A stretch of 64,000 nt of DNA from NCBI GenBank assembly GCA_052143535.1, contig JBKQSS010000062.1:1-64000 (forward strand). The letters are read 5' to 3'. The DNA comes from JADGRA01 sp052143535 (lineage in GTDB: Bacteria > Myxococcota > Myxococcia > Myxococcales > Myxococcaceae). The notes under the pieces are model-generated. The model had not been told where the DNA came from. It worked only from the letters and a program-made list of their open reading frames with translations, and made no database searches. The position numbers and the translations under genes were made by a program. Of this stretch, positions 17,074 to 26,297 are shown piece by piece (the first letter of the stretch is position 1; every line of letters starts with the position of its first letter).

Positions 17074-20000
17074 GCGCCACCCGTCCCGAGCGCCTGGCCG
17101 CGCTGAAGGAGGCGCTTTCGGCCCGCGTCCTGGTGCTGGACGGGGCGATGGGGACACTCATCCAGTCGAAGCACCTGAAGGCCGCTGACTTCGGCGGTCC
17201 CGAGCTCGAGGGGTGCAACGAGCACCTGGTTTTCACCCGGCCAGACGTCATCCGCGACATCCACACCGCCTACTTCCGCGCCGGCGCGGACGTGGCCGAA
17301 ACGGACACCTTTGGCGGGACGCCGCTGGTGCTGGCCGAGTACGGGCTGGCGGCCGAGGCCCGCGCCCTCAACGCGCGGGCGGGAGAGCTGGCCCGGGAGG
17401 CGGCGGCCCTAGCCGAGGCCGAGGACGGGCGGCCGCGCTGGGTGGCGGGCAGCATCGGCCCCACCACCAAAGCCATCAGCGTCACCGGCGGCGTCACCTT
17501 CGAGGGCTTGGTGGAGACGTTTGACGTCCAGGCCCAGGGCCTTTTGGCCGGCGGGGTGGACTACCTCCTCATCGAGACCTCCCAGGACACCCGCAACGTC
17601 AAGGCGGCGCTCCTCGGGTGCGAGCGCGCCTTCGAGACGCTGGGCGAGCGGGTGCCAGTGGCGGTCAGCGGCACCATCGAGGCGACCGGCACCATGCTGG
17701 CAGGACAAACGGTGGAGGCGCTGGCCACCTCGCTCGAGCAGGCCGAGCTGCTTTACCTCGGCCTGAACTGCGCCACCGGCCCGGAATTCATGACCGACCA
17801 CATTCGGTCGCTGGCCGCCATGAGCCGCTTTGCCGTGGGCTGTGTCCCCAACGCCGGGCTCCCCGACGAGAATGGGCACTACCTCGAGTCCCCGGAGATG
17901 TTGGCCCGGGTGCTGCGCCGCTTCTGCGAGGAGGGCTGGCTCAACGTGGTGGGCGGCTGCTGCGGCACCACGCCTGACCACGTCCGGGCCGTCGCCCGGG
18001 CGGTGCGGGGGCTGTCTCCGCGGCGGGCCAACCCGCCCCAGCGCAGCCGGCTTTCCGGCGTGGACTACCTCGAGGTGGGCGAGGAGGTGCGCCCAGTCAT
18101 CGTCGGAGAGCGCACCAACGTCATCGGCTCGCGCAAATTCAAGGAGTTGATAGTCGCCGAGGCGTGGGAGGACGCGAGCGAGGTGGCTCGGGCCCAGGTG
18201 AAGCGCGGGGCGCAAGTCATCGACGTCTGCCTGGCCAACCCGGACCGCGAGGAGCAGGCCGACTTGCGCCGCTTCCTCGAGGTGGTGGTGAAGAAGGTGC
18301 GCGTCCCGCTGATGATTGACAGCACCGATGCGCGCTGCATCGCCGAGGCGCTCACCTATTGCCAGGGCAAGTCGCTCATCAACTCGGTTAACCTCGAGGA
18401 CGGGCTCGAGCGCTTCCAGAAGGTGGTGCCCTTGGCCCGCAAATTCGGCGCCGCGCTGGTGGTGGGCTGCATCGACGAGGTGGGGATGGCCGTGACGCGC
18501 GAGCGGAAGCTGGCCGTCGCCGAGCGCAGCTTCGAGCTGCTCACCCGGGACTTCGGGGTGCAGCCGGAAGACATCTACTTCGACCCGCTCGTCTTCCCCT
18601 GTGCCTCCGGGGATGCCCAGTACACCGGCAGCGCGGTGGAAACCATCGAGGGCGTGCGGCTCGTCAAGCAGCGCCTCCCTCGCTGCAAGACGGTGCTCGG
18701 CATCTCCAACGTCTCCTTCGGGCTGCCCACCGCTGGCCGCGAAGTCCTCAACTCCGTCTTTCTCTACCACTGCACCCTGGCCGGTCTGGACATGGCCCTG
18801 GTGAATGCCGAGAAGCTGGAGCGCTACGCCAGCCTCAGCGAGACGGACAGGAAGCTGGCCGAGGACCTCCTCTACAACCGCGGAGTGGACCCGGTGACGC
18901 CCTTCGCCGCACAGTTCCGCGAGGCGAGGCCGGCGCGGCCCAAGGTGGCCGAGCTGCCGTTGGACGAGAGGCTGGCCCGCTACGTGGTGGAGGGCACCCG
19001 CGACGGGCTGCTTCCGGACCTCGAGCTGGCCCTGGCCACCCGCAGCCCCTTGGACGTCATCAACGGCCCCCTGATGAAGGGCATGGACGAGGTAGGCCGG
19101 CTCTTCGGGGCCAACGAGCTCATCGTGGCGGAGGTGCTGCAAAGCGCCGAAGTGATGAAGGCGGCGGTGACTTACCTCGAGCCGAAGATGGACCGCTCCA
19201 CCACCGCCGTGCGCGGCAAGGTGGTGCTGGCCACGGTGAAGGGCGACGTCCACGACATTGGGAAAAACCTGGTGGAGATTATTCTCGCCAACAACGGCTT
19301 CCAAGTCGTCAATCTCGGCATCAAGGTGCCCCCCGAGCAGCTGGTGCAGGCGGTGCGCGAGCACCAGCCAGACATCCTCGGGCTGTCCGGCCTTCTGGTG
19401 AAGAGTGCCCACCAGATGGTGGCCACCGCCGAGGACCTTTCCCGGGCTGGGGTCAGCGTCCCAATGCTGGTCGGCGGGGCGGCGCTGAGCCGCAACTTCG
19501 TCGACAAGTCCATCGCCCCGGCCTACGCCGGCACGGTGGCTTACGCCCAGGACGCGATGAGTGGCCTCGAGCTGGCCAAGCGGATTGTCCACCCCACCGA
19601 GCGCTCGGTGCTGGAGGGCGAGTTGAGGGTGCGCCGGGCGGCACTGAAGGCGGAGGCCGCCTCGCGCCCGACGCCGGTGAGCGCCCCGGTGGCGCGCTCC
19701 CACGAGGTGCGGCTGTTGGACAGCTTCCCCGAGGCCCCGGACTTCGAGCGTCACGTGCTGTCCACCACTCCGCTCGACGACATCTGGCGCTTCATCAACC
19801 CGGTCATGCTCTACGGACGACACCTCGGGGTGAAGGGCTCGGTGGCCCGGGCGCTGGGGACGGCGTCCGAGGGCGCGCTGCGGGACACCGAAGAGGGGCG
19901 CAAGGCGCTGGAGGTGAAGGACGTCATCGACGGCCTGAAGGTTTTCCTCCGTGAGAGGCTCCACCCCAAGGCGGTGTTTCAATTCTTCCGGGCCGGCTCG

Positions 20001-20546
20001 GACGGCAACTCGCTCATCCTCTTCGACGCCAAGGGTGGAGCGGAGCGAACGCGCTTCAGCTTCCCCCGCCAGCCGCGCCAGGGCGGCGTGTGCCTGGCCG
20101 ACTTCGTCGCTCCGCTGCACCAGGGGAAGGGCCGCGACAACGTGTGCCTCTTCCTGGTGACGGCCGGCACCGGCATTCGCGAGTGGAGCGAGCAATTCAA
20201 GGCCGAGGGGCGCTTCCTTCAAATGCACGCCGTCCAGGCGCTGGCGCTGGAGACGGCCGAGGCCTACGCCGAGCTCCTGCACTCCCGGCTGCGCAGCATG
20301 TGGGGCTTCCCGGACGCGCCGGGCCTCAGCATGCTCGAGCGCTTCCGGGCTGAATACCCAGGCAAGCGCTACTCCTTCGGCTACCCGGCCTGCCCGCGGC
20401 TGGAGGACCAGCAGCAGCTCTTCGCCGTGCTGCGCCCGGAGGAGCTCAAGGTGGAGCTTACCGACGGCTGCATGATGGAGCCGGAGGCCAGCGTGTCCGC
20501 GCTGGTGTTCCACCACCCGGACGCGTTTTACTTCTCCGTCGCCTAA
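17070..20546 (+). CDS. metH: cobalamin-dependent methionine synthase MetH (1158 aa)
   Basis: Transfers a methyl group from methyl-THF through cobalamin to homocysteine. All four modules are present: homocysteine-binding barrel (1-320; LNCATGPEFM and GGCCGTTPDH supply the zinc cysteines), pterin-binding barrel (about 340-600; VIVGERTNVIGSRKF), B12-binding part (about 640-870; VKGDVHDIGKNLV with the cobalt-ligating His), and the reactivation domain (about 900-1158; SAM-binding). Length is slightly under the 1227 of E. coli. The start ATG overlaps the ArsR-methyltransferase stop. No B12 riboswitch is seen upstream, consistent with regulation by the fused regulator. Confidence 0.97.
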   Translation: MSATRPERLAALKEALSARVLVLDGAMGTLIQSKHLKAADFGGPELEGCNEHLVFTRPDVIRDIHTAYFRAGADVAETDTFGGTPLVLAEYGLAAEARALNARAGELAREAAALAEAEDGRPRWVAGSIGPTTKAISVTGGVTFEGLVETFDVQAQGLLAGGVDYLLIETSQDTRNVKAALLGCERAFETLGERVPVAVSGTIEATGTMLAGQTVEALATSLEQAELLYLGLNCATGPEFMTDHIRSLAAMSRFAVGCVPNAGLPDENGHYLESPEMLARVLRRFCEEGWLNVVGGCCGTTPDHVRAVARAVRGLSPRRANPPQRSRLSGVDYLEVGEEVRPVIVGERTNVIGSRKFKELIVAEAWEDASEVARAQVKRGAQVIDVCLANPDREEQADLRRFLEVVVKKVRVPLMIDSTDARCIAEALTYCQGKSLINSVNLEDGLERFQKVVPLARKFGAALVVGCIDEVGMAVTRERKLAVAERSFELLTRDFGVQPEDIYFDPLVFPCASGDAQYTGSAVETIEGVRLVKQRLPRCKTVLGISNVSFGLPTAGREVLNSVFLYHCTLAGLDMALVNAEKLERYASLSETDRKLAEDLLYNRGVDPVTPFAAQFREARPARPKVAELPLDERLARYVVEGTRDGLLPDLELALATRSPLDVINGPLMKGMDEVGRLFGANELIVAEVLQSAEVMKAAVTYLEPKMDRSTTAVRGKVVLATVKGDVHDIGKNLVEIILANNGFQVVNLGIKVPPEQLVQAVREHQPDILGLSGLLVKSAHQMVATAEDLSRAGVSVPMLVGGAALSRNFVDKSIAPAYAGTVAYAQDAMSGLELAKRIVHPTERSVLEGELRVRRAALKAEAASRPTPVSAPVARSHEVRLLDSFPEAPDFERHVLSTTPLDDIWRFINPVMLYGRHLGVKGSVARALGTASEGALRDTEEGRKALEVKDVIDGLKVFLRERLHPKAVFQFFRAGSDGNSLILFDAKGGAERTRFSFPRQPRQGGVCLADFVAPLHQGKGRDNVCLFLVTAGTGIREWSEQFKAEGRFLQMHAVQALALETAEAYAELLHSRLRSMWGFPDAPGLSMLERFRAEYPGKRYSFGYPACPRLEDQQQLFAVLRPEELKVELTDGCMMEPEASVSALVFHHPDAFYFSVA

Positions 20547-20605
20547 AGCCCCTCCGACGAGCCGTCCCCCCCCGCCGCCCCCTGCCAAGAAGAGGTTTCC
20601 CCCAG

Positions 20606-21661
20606 GTGTCGCGCTCCGCGCTCGCGCTTCTGCCCCCGCACGCCACCACCGGCATTGGCAGCCTGCCCCACACCCAAGGCGAGCTCGGGCTGCAGCTGGC
20701 GCTCCAGCTGGACGTGCCGGTCCTCCCCGAGCTGCCGGCCGGAAACCCGGGCGAATTCATGATGGCCTCGGCCCTCGAGGGCTTGCCGGGGCTGGACTTC
20801 GACGCGCAGGGCATGTGCACGGTGCACACCGGCGTGTGGGAGGCCGGGGCGGCTGACTTCGGCGCACGGCTCGACAAAGCCCTGGCCTCGGACAACCTCT
20901 CCTCCTTCGAGCCTTCACCCGCCGCGCGACGCGCCTGGCTGCCCTTCCTCTGGGAGGTGCGGAACCGGCCCCTGGCCCTGGCCAAGGCCCAGCTGGCTGG
21001 ACCGGCCACCGTGCGCTGGGGGACGCAGCTCGACGTGGGCGGCCCGGTGTCCGAGCACCCCGCGCTGGACAGGCAGGTGTTTCGCCTGCTGCTGGCGCGC
21101 TGTCTGGCCATGGTGAAGGCGCTCCGCGCCGCTGGCGCCACGCCTCTCTTCTACCTGGACGAGCCCGGGCTGTACGCCCTCGACACCAGCGAGGGGCGAC
21201 ACCTCCTGATGCTGCAGGAGCTTCGCCTCCTGGTCGTCGCGCTGCAGCGCGGGGGGGCGCTGGTGGGGCTGCACTGTTGCGGCAATACCCGCTGGGAGGC
21301 CCTGCTCGGGCTCGGACTCGACCTCTTGTCCTTCGACGTACGGCTCTCGCTGGACGCGCTGCTCGACGTGCCTGGGCCCCTCGAGGCCTTCCTCCGCAGC
21401 GGCGGGGCGCTGTCCTTGGGGATTGTCCCCACGGACTTGGGCCAGGACGCCTCGGTGGAGGAGCTGGTGGCCGCCACGCAAGCCTCTCTTGAGTCGGTGC
21501 TTGCCCCGGAGCACGCGGCTGAGACGCTGAAGCACTCGGTGCTGACGCCCGCCTGCGGCCTTGCGCTGCGCACCGTGGTGGACGCCGAGCACATTGTGGA
21601 GCAGCTACGCGTTGCCCAGGAGGCGCTTCGCGGCGCAGAATTCGTAAGGACCACGGCCTAA
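20606..21661 (+). CDS. MetE C-terminal-domain-like protein (core MetE), 351 aa
   Basis: It resembles the catalytic barrel of cobalamin-independent methionine synthase without the N-terminal half. Likely zinc ligands: His-x-Cys in GLHCCGNTRW and Cys in TPACGLALR. At the place of the Glu ligand (IEASRS in MetE) it has FDVRLS, i.e. Asp. GIGSLPH near residue 20 is the family's usual start. Stand-alone core-MetE proteins have been described that use methyl-cobalamin proteins instead of folate. The position 59 bp behind metH, same strand, fits a methionine role. GTG start with AAGAGG upstream. It could also be a uroporphyrinogen-decarboxylase-fold methyltransferase of another pathway. Confidence 0.8.
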   Translation: MSRSALALLPPHATTGIGSLPHTQGELGLQLALQLDVPVLPELPAGNPGEFMMASALEGLPGLDFDAQGMCTVHTGVWEAGAADFGARLDKALASDNLSSFEPSPAARRAWLPFLWEVRNRPLALAKAQLAGPATVRWGTQLDVGGPVSEHPALDRQVFRLLLARCLAMVKALRAAGATPLFYLDEPGLYALDTSEGRHLLMLQELRLLVVALQRGGALVGLHCCGNTRWEALLGLGLDLLSFDVRLSLDALLDVPGPLEAFLRSGGALSLGIVPTDLGQDASVEELVAATQASLESVLAPEHAAETLKHSVLTPACGLALRTVVDAEHIVEQLRVAQEALRGAEFVRTTA

Positions 21662-21782
21662 CGCGCCGCGGTGTCTCGCTTTGACGTTGCTGGCCCCTCC
21701 TTGTGTGAACTAGGGAGTGCGGGTCGAGTCGGTGTTGGACTGTGCTCGGCGCTTCGACATTTCGGTTTGTGGGGTGCTCACG

Positions 21783-22967
21783 ATGCGCACGCGGATAGTT
21801 GTCGCTGGCATCCTTCTCCTGTTTGCGTTCGGATGTAAGCCCTCCCCTCCGGTACGCGCCGGCCCGACAGAAAAAGTCGGAGTCATTACCTCCCTCACGG
21901 GCTCGGAGCAGGCCTTCGGCACCCAGCACGAGCGCGGCTATACGCTGGCGCTGGAGGAACTAAACGCGAGCGGCGGAGTCCTGGGAAAGCCGCTCGAAAT
22001 TATTAAATACGACGACCAGAGCAAGGCCGACGTCGCCGTCCAGGGCGTCAGCAAGCTGGTCGACCAAGACAAGGTGCCAGTCGTCATTGGGGCCTATGCC
22101 AGCCAGTCCACGCTGGCGCTGGTGCCGGCAGTGGTCAAGCGCCAGGTGCCACTGCTTATCCCCACCGCCACCGCGGACAACGTGCTGGCCAGCAAAAGCC
22201 CGTGGGTTTTCAGGGTGTGCTCCGGGGCGGATGACCTGGCCCACGCCACCGCGGACTTCCTCAAGGCCACCGGGCTGCCGAAGAGCATGGCCATTGTCTA
22301 CGAGAACACCAACTTCGGGCAGGCCAACGCCGGCGCGATGCGCACCTGGGCGAAGACCTTCGGCATCCCGGTGGTGGCCGACGAGGCCTACGGAGCCGGT
22401 AGTCCCAGCTACACGGCAATGCTGCAGAACGTGAAGCAGAAGGCCCCGGAGGCCATCTACTTCGCCAGCTACCTGCTCGACGCCACCCAGCTCATGAAGC
22501 AGGCGCGCCAAGTCAATCTCAACCCACGCGTCTACACCTCGGCCGGCACGGGCTTCGCCCTCCCCTCATTCCTCAGCGGCGCGGGCAAGGACGCCGAGTA
22601 CACCCTCAGCGGCCAGCAGTGGATGCGCGAGTCAAAGTGGCCCGGCAGCAAGCAATTCGCCGACACGGTGAAGGCTCGCTGGGGCGAATACCCGAGCTAC
22701 CACGCGGTGCAGGCCTACGTGAGCTTGAAAATTGTGGCCGACGCGGTGAAGCGCGCCGGCAAGTGGGAGCCGGCGGCCATCCGCGATGCCATCGCCAGCA
22801 CCGAGATGATGAGCATTTTCGGGCCCATCAAATTCGTCAACCAGCAGAACCAGCACCCCGTCCTCATCACGCAGGTGCAAAAGGGCGCCTTTCAAATAGT
22901 GGCCCCGGCCGACCAGGCCACCGCGCAAGTCATCCTCCCGACGCCGCCCTGGTCTGCCCGGCCGTAA
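21783..22967 (+). CDS. branched-chain amino-acid type ABC transporter substrate-binding lipoprotein (394 aa)
   Basis: Periplasmic-binding-protein type I of the LivJ/LivK family. The signal has the lipobox LFAFGC (Cys18), so it is lipid-anchored, unlike the soluble E. coli protein. Conserved features: KVGVITSLTG at the mature start, GGVLGKPLEIIKYDDQS, DKVPVVIGAYAS and YENTNFGQ. Start ATG 21783 was chosen for the signal peptide; the open frame upstream adds 22 non-conserved residues. It heads the five-gene transporter operon, 4 bp before livH. A TTGACG at 21681 is a possible -35, without a clear -10. The true substrate (Leu/Ile/Val, amides, urea, others) cannot be told. Confidence 0.93.
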   Translation: MRTRIVVAGILLLFAFGCKPSPPVRAGPTEKVGVITSLTGSEQAFGTQHERGYTLALEELNASGGVLGKPLEIIKYDDQSKADVAVQGVSKLVDQDKVPVVIGAYASQSTLALVPAVVKRQVPLLIPTATADNVLASKSPWVFRVCSGADDLAHATADFLKATGLPKSMAIVYENTNFGQANAGAMRTWAKTFGIPVVADEAYGAGSPSYTAMLQNVKQKAPEAIYFASYLLDATQLMKQARQVNLNPRVYTSAGTGFALPSFLSGAGKDAEYTLSGQQWMRESKWPGSKQFADTVKARWGEYPSYHAVQAYVSLKIVADAVKRAGKWEPAAIRDAIASTEMMSIFGPIKFVNQQNQHPVLITQVQKGAFQIVAPADQATAQVILPTPPWSARP

Positions 22968-22971
22968 CCCC

Positions 22972-23835
22972 GTGGCCGCGCTTCAGGCCATTCTCAACGG
23001 GCTCCTGGTGGGGGGCATCTACGCCCTGATTGCCATGGGGATGGCGCTCATCTTCGGCGTCATGCGGCTGGTGAATTTTGCCCACGGCGCCTTCCTGATG
23101 GTGGGCATGTACATCGCGTACTTCGGCTACACCCTCTTCAAAATTAATCCCTACTGGGGCTGCGCCCTGGTCGGAGCGGCCCTCTTCATCATTGGCCTGG
23201 CCGTGTACTGGCTGCTCATCCGCCGCGTCATGGGGCAGTCGGACTTCCTGCAGATTCTACTGACGGAAGGGATTGCGCTGTGTCTGGTGGGAGGCGCCCA
23301 GCTGCTCTTCACCGGCGATTACCGGTCCATCAGCCTGCCGCTGGCCGACCGGACGGCGAACCTCGGACCGCTCAACTTCAACGTCGCCTACGCGGTGTCC
23401 TTCGCCATCGCCGTGCTGGGCGTGGCGTCGATGTACTTCTACATGAAGTACACCGAGATGGGCCGGGCCATCCGCGGCGTGGCGCAGAACCCAGGGGTGG
23501 CGCCGTTGATGGGCATCCGGGTGCGGTGGATTTCCGGCATCTCCTTCGCCTTTGGAGTGGCCTGCGCCGGCGGTGCCGGCGCCCTGCTGCTGCCGGTCTT
23601 CTACGTCAACCCCACCATTGGCGCCCCCTACACCCTCAAGTCCTTCGTCATTGTGGTGCTGGGCGGGATGGGAAGCGTCGAGGGTGCGGCGCTGGGTGGG
23701 CTCATCCTCGGCGTCACCGAGGGACTGACCGCCTACTACTGGTCCGACAGCTACACCCAAGTGGTGGACTTCGTCCTCTTCTTGGCGGTGCTGCTGCTTC
23801 GTCCTCAGGGTCTCTTCGGGAAGAAGGCGCCATGA
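22972..23835 (+). CDS. livH: branched-chain amino-acid type ABC permease LivH (287 aa)
   Basis: Integral membrane permease with about eight hydrophobic segments. The N-terminus (ILNGLLVGGIYALIAMGMAL) and LVNFAHGAFLM are LivH hallmarks; VLGGMGSVEGAALGGLILG near the end is the conserved cytoplasmic coupling loop for the ATPases. GTG start 4 nt behind the binding-protein stop; its own stop overlaps livM (ATGA). Confidence 0.95.
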   Translation: MAALQAILNGLLVGGIYALIAMGMALIFGVMRLVNFAHGAFLMVGMYIAYFGYTLFKINPYWGCALVGAALFIIGLAVYWLLIRRVMGQSDFLQILLTEGIALCLVGGAQLLFTGDYRSISLPLADRTANLGPLNFNVAYAVSFAIAVLGVASMYFYMKYTEMGRAIRGVAQNPGVAPLMGIRVRWISGISFAFGVACAGGAGALLLPVFYVNPTIGAPYTLKSFVIVVLGGMGSVEGAALGGLILGVTEGLTAYYWSDSYTQVVDFVLFLAVLLLRPQGLFGKKAP

Positions 23836-24779
23836 GTCGAGCGCGCTGGCTGTCGGCGGCCATTTTTTTTGCACTTCTTTTGAGCATGCCCTTGTGGCTG
23901 AGGGACGCTTACCTGCAGCAAATTGTCTTTCGCGTCGTCATTTTTGCCGTCCTCGGGATGGCGTGGAATTTGCTCGGGGGCTACGCCGGGCAGTTGTCGC
24001 TGGGGCACGTCGCCTACTTTGGAATTGGCGCCTACAGCGTGGCCCTTTTTCACGAGGCCTTCGACTGGAACCCCTGGCTGGGAATGCTGGCCGGGGTGGT
24101 GCTGGCTTGCCTCGCGGCGCTGCTCATCGGCGGCCTCACCTTCCGGCTGCGCGGGCCGTACTTCGTGCTCTCCACCATCGCCACCGCGGAGATTCTTCGG
24201 CTTTTGGCGCTCAACCTCTCCTTCACCCACGGCGCCATCGGGATGATTGCTCCCAGCTTCTTCAGCGAGCCCAATGGCGACCGGAAGACGTACTACGCCG
24301 CCTTGCCGCTGCTGGCGGCCGCTTTCGCCCTCACCAGCTGGACCGACGTCAGCCGCTTCGGCTACTCGCTGCGCGCCATCCGCGAGAACGAGGACACCGC
24401 CATGGCGGTGGGCATCAACCCGGCGGTGGAGAAGCTGAAGGCCCTGTTGCTCTCGGCGGCGCTGGTGGCGGCCGCCGGCGCTCTCTACGCCGGGGTGTTC
24501 CAATTCATCGGCCCGGACAGCGTGCTGTCCATTGACGTGTCGGTCCAGATGGCGCTCATCGCCATGCTCGGCGGCGCGGCCACGGTGTGGGGGCCGATGG
24601 TGGGCGCGGTGGTGCTTACCGTTGCAGCCGAGGGCTTGAAAGCGTACCTGGAGCGGGCCCACACTTTCTTCTACGGAGTCCTTCTGGTGCTGGTGGTCCT
24701 CTTCCTCCCCGGTGGATTGGTCTCCATCGCCCAACAGCGCTGGTTCCGCCGAAGGCCAGCGGGCGCCCAGGCGAGTTGA
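23832..24779 (+). CDS. livM: branched-chain amino-acid type ABC permease LivM (315 aa)
   Basis: Second permease of the transporter. It has the LivM signature NLLGGYAGQLSLGHVAYFGIG near residues 45-65, the family loop RAIRENEDTAMAVGIN, and AMLGGAATVWGPMVGA near the end. The start is the ATG overlapping the livH stop; the much longer open frame upstream is a shadow of livH. The C-terminal 20 residues are basic and cytoplasmic. Confidence 0.95.
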   Translation: MSRARWLSAAIFFALLLSMPLWLRDAYLQQIVFRVVIFAVLGMAWNLLGGYAGQLSLGHVAYFGIGAYSVALFHEAFDWNPWLGMLAGVVLACLAALLIGGLTFRLRGPYFVLSTIATAEILRLLALNLSFTHGAIGMIAPSFFSEPNGDRKTYYAALPLLAAAFALTSWTDVSRFGYSLRAIRENEDTAMAVGINPAVEKLKALLLSAALVAAAGALYAGVFQFIGPDSVLSIDVSVQMALIAMLGGAATVWGPMVGAVVLTVAAEGLKAYLERAHTFFYGVLLVLVVLFLPGGLVSIAQQRWFRRRPAGAQAS

Positions 24780-24789
24780 AGGAGCGAGC

Positions 24790-25533
24790 GTGGCCCCCCT
24801 TCTACAGCTGAAGCACGTGGTGAAACGCTTCGGCGGACTGCTCGCCACCAACGACGTCAGTTTCGACGTCGACGAAGGCGAAGTGGTCTTCATCATCGGC
24901 CCCAACGGAGCAGGCAAGACGACGCTCTTCAACCTCATCTCTGGCTACGTCACCGCGGACGCTGGGGAAATTCTCTACCGAGGGCAAAACCTGGTCGGCC
25001 TCAAGCCCTACCAGACCACCCGGCTCGGCATCGGCCGCACCTTTCAAATTGTGAAGCCTCTCCCCAGTCTCACCGTGCGGGAAAACGTCATGCTCGGCTC
25101 GTTTCTCCACGCCCGCTCTCGCGCCGAGGCGCGACGCAAGGCCGACCAGGTGCTCGGCTTTCTCGGGCTTGAGAAGCGCGCCGACCAGCTGGCCTCCGGG
25201 CTGCCGCTCGCTCAGCGCAAGCTTTTGGAGGTGGCCCGCGCGCTGGCCACCGGGGCCAAGCTGCTCCTTTTGGACGAGGTCATGGCCGGCCTCAACCCCA
25301 CCGAGTCGGCCGAGGTGGTGCAGTTGCTCAGAAAGCTGAAGGACTTCGGAGTCACCGCGGTGGGAGGGGTGGAGCACATCATGCGGGTGGTGATGGCGTT
25401 GGCCACCCGGGTGGTGGTGATGGACCAAGGGGGGAAGTTGGCAGAAGGGGCGCCGCAAGCGGTGGTCCATGACCCGCGGGTGGTGGAGGCGTACCTCGGA
25501 AGCAAGTACCAGCAGGGCAGGAGCCCTCCGTGA
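24790..25533 (+). CDS. livG: branched-chain amino-acid type ABC ATPase LivG (247 aa)
   Basis: ATP-binding subunit: Walker A GPNGAGKT (about 38-45), Q-loop region FQIVKPLPSLTVRENVMLG, a signature region reading ASGLPLAQRKLLEVARAL where the canonical LSGG is reduced to ASGLPLAQ as usual in LivG, Walker B LLLLDEVMAGLNPTE, switch His in GVEHIMRVV. The GTG at 24790 has AAGGAG 5 nt upstream and decides the start. Its stop overlaps livF (GTGA). Confidence 0.95.
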   Translation: MAPLLQLKHVVKRFGGLLATNDVSFDVDEGEVVFIIGPNGAGKTTLFNLISGYVTADAGEILYRGQNLVGLKPYQTTRLGIGRTFQIVKPLPSLTVRENVMLGSFLHARSRAEARRKADQVLGFLGLEKRADQLASGLPLAQRKLLEVARALATGAKLLLLDEVMAGLNPTESAEVVQLLRKLKDFGVTAVGGVEHIMRVVMALATRVVVMDQGGKLAEGAPQAVVHDPRVVEAYLGSKYQQGRSPP

Positions 25534-26246
25534 GCGCGGAGACGCTTTTGGAAGTCGACGCGCTCACCGCTTTCTACGGCGACTTCCAGGCGCTCTTTGG
25601 CTTGAGCTTCCAGGTGCGCGCCGCCGAGGTGGTCGCGCTTCTCGGCGGCAACGGGGCCGGGAAGACGACTTGCCTTCGTGTCGTCTCTGGGCTGTCGCGC
25701 GCCCGGTCGGGCCGGGTGCGCTTCTTGGGCCAGGACATCACCGGCCTGTCTCCGGCCGACATCGTCGAGCTGGGCGTCGCCCACGCGCCCGAGGGGCGGC
25801 AGCTTTTCCCGGAAATGAGCGTCGAGGAAAACCTCTGGCTCGGCTCCTACTTGCCCCGGGCACGCAAGCGGCGGCCACAAAACGTGGCCCGCATGTACCA
25901 GCTCTTCCCGAGGCTTGCCGAGCGCCGTCGCCAGGTGGCGGGCACGCTGTCCGGAGGCGAGCAGCAAATGGTAGCCATCGCCCGCGCGATGATGTCCGAG
26001 CCGAAGCTCTTGCTGCTGGATGAGCCCTCCTTGGGCCTCTCCCCCAAGCTGACCGAGCAGACGCTGGCCGCGGTGCGGGAGCTGGCCAAGGTGGTGACCG
26101 TCCTCATTGTCGAACAGAAAGTCATGGAGGGCCTGGAGATTGCCGACCGGGGCTATGTCATCGAGAACGGCAAGCTGGTGACCGAGGGGACGGCGGCGTC
26201 GCTGGTGCAGGACAAGGGCATCCGCGAGGCCTATCTCGGCCTGTAG
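25530..26246 (+). CDS. livF: branched-chain amino-acid type ABC ATPase LivF (238 aa)
   Basis: Second ATPase: Walker A GGNGAGKTT, LivF-typical VELGVAHAPEGRQLFPEMSVEENL, signature LSGGEQQMVAIARA, Walker B LLLLDEPSLGLSP, and switch region IVEQKVMEGLEIADRGYVIENG (His replaced by Gln, usual for LivF). Last gene of the operon; GTG start overlapping livG. A hairpin follows 10 nt after the stop. Confidence 0.95.
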   Translation: MSAETLLEVDALTAFYGDFQALFGLSFQVRAAEVVALLGGNGAGKTTCLRVVSGLSRARSGRVRFLGQDITGLSPADIVELGVAHAPEGRQLFPEMSVEENLWLGSYLPRARKRRPQNVARMYQLFPRLAERRRQVAGTLSGGEQQMVAIARAMMSEPKLLLLDEPSLGLSPKLTEQTLAAVRELAKVVTVLIVEQKVMEGLEIADRGYVIENGKLVTEGTAASLVQDKGIREAYLGL

Positions 26247-26256
26247 CCTGAAGAGG

Positions 26257-26283
26257 CGTGTCTCCCAGCTGCGCCGAGACACG
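26257..26283. terminator. hairpin behind livF, no T-run
   Basis: CGTGTCTC and GAGACACG form a perfect 8-bp stem around an 11-nt loop, starting 11 nt after the livF stop. There is no T-run on either side, so if it ends transcription it does so weakly or by another mechanism; it may instead protect the mRNA 3' end. Confidence 0.4.
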
Positions 26284-26297
26284 GGGAGCCGGCGCAC

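Noticed and set aside
16990..17100. Cobalamin riboswitch before metH
   Set aside because: metH starts inside the preceding gene and no B12-box or suitable leader exists.
17409..20588. A 1059-codon open frame antisense to metH
   Set aside because: GC-rich coding DNA leaves long open frames on the other strand; the translation has no domain and is full of His/Leu/Gly runs, while metH on the plus strand is fully conserved.
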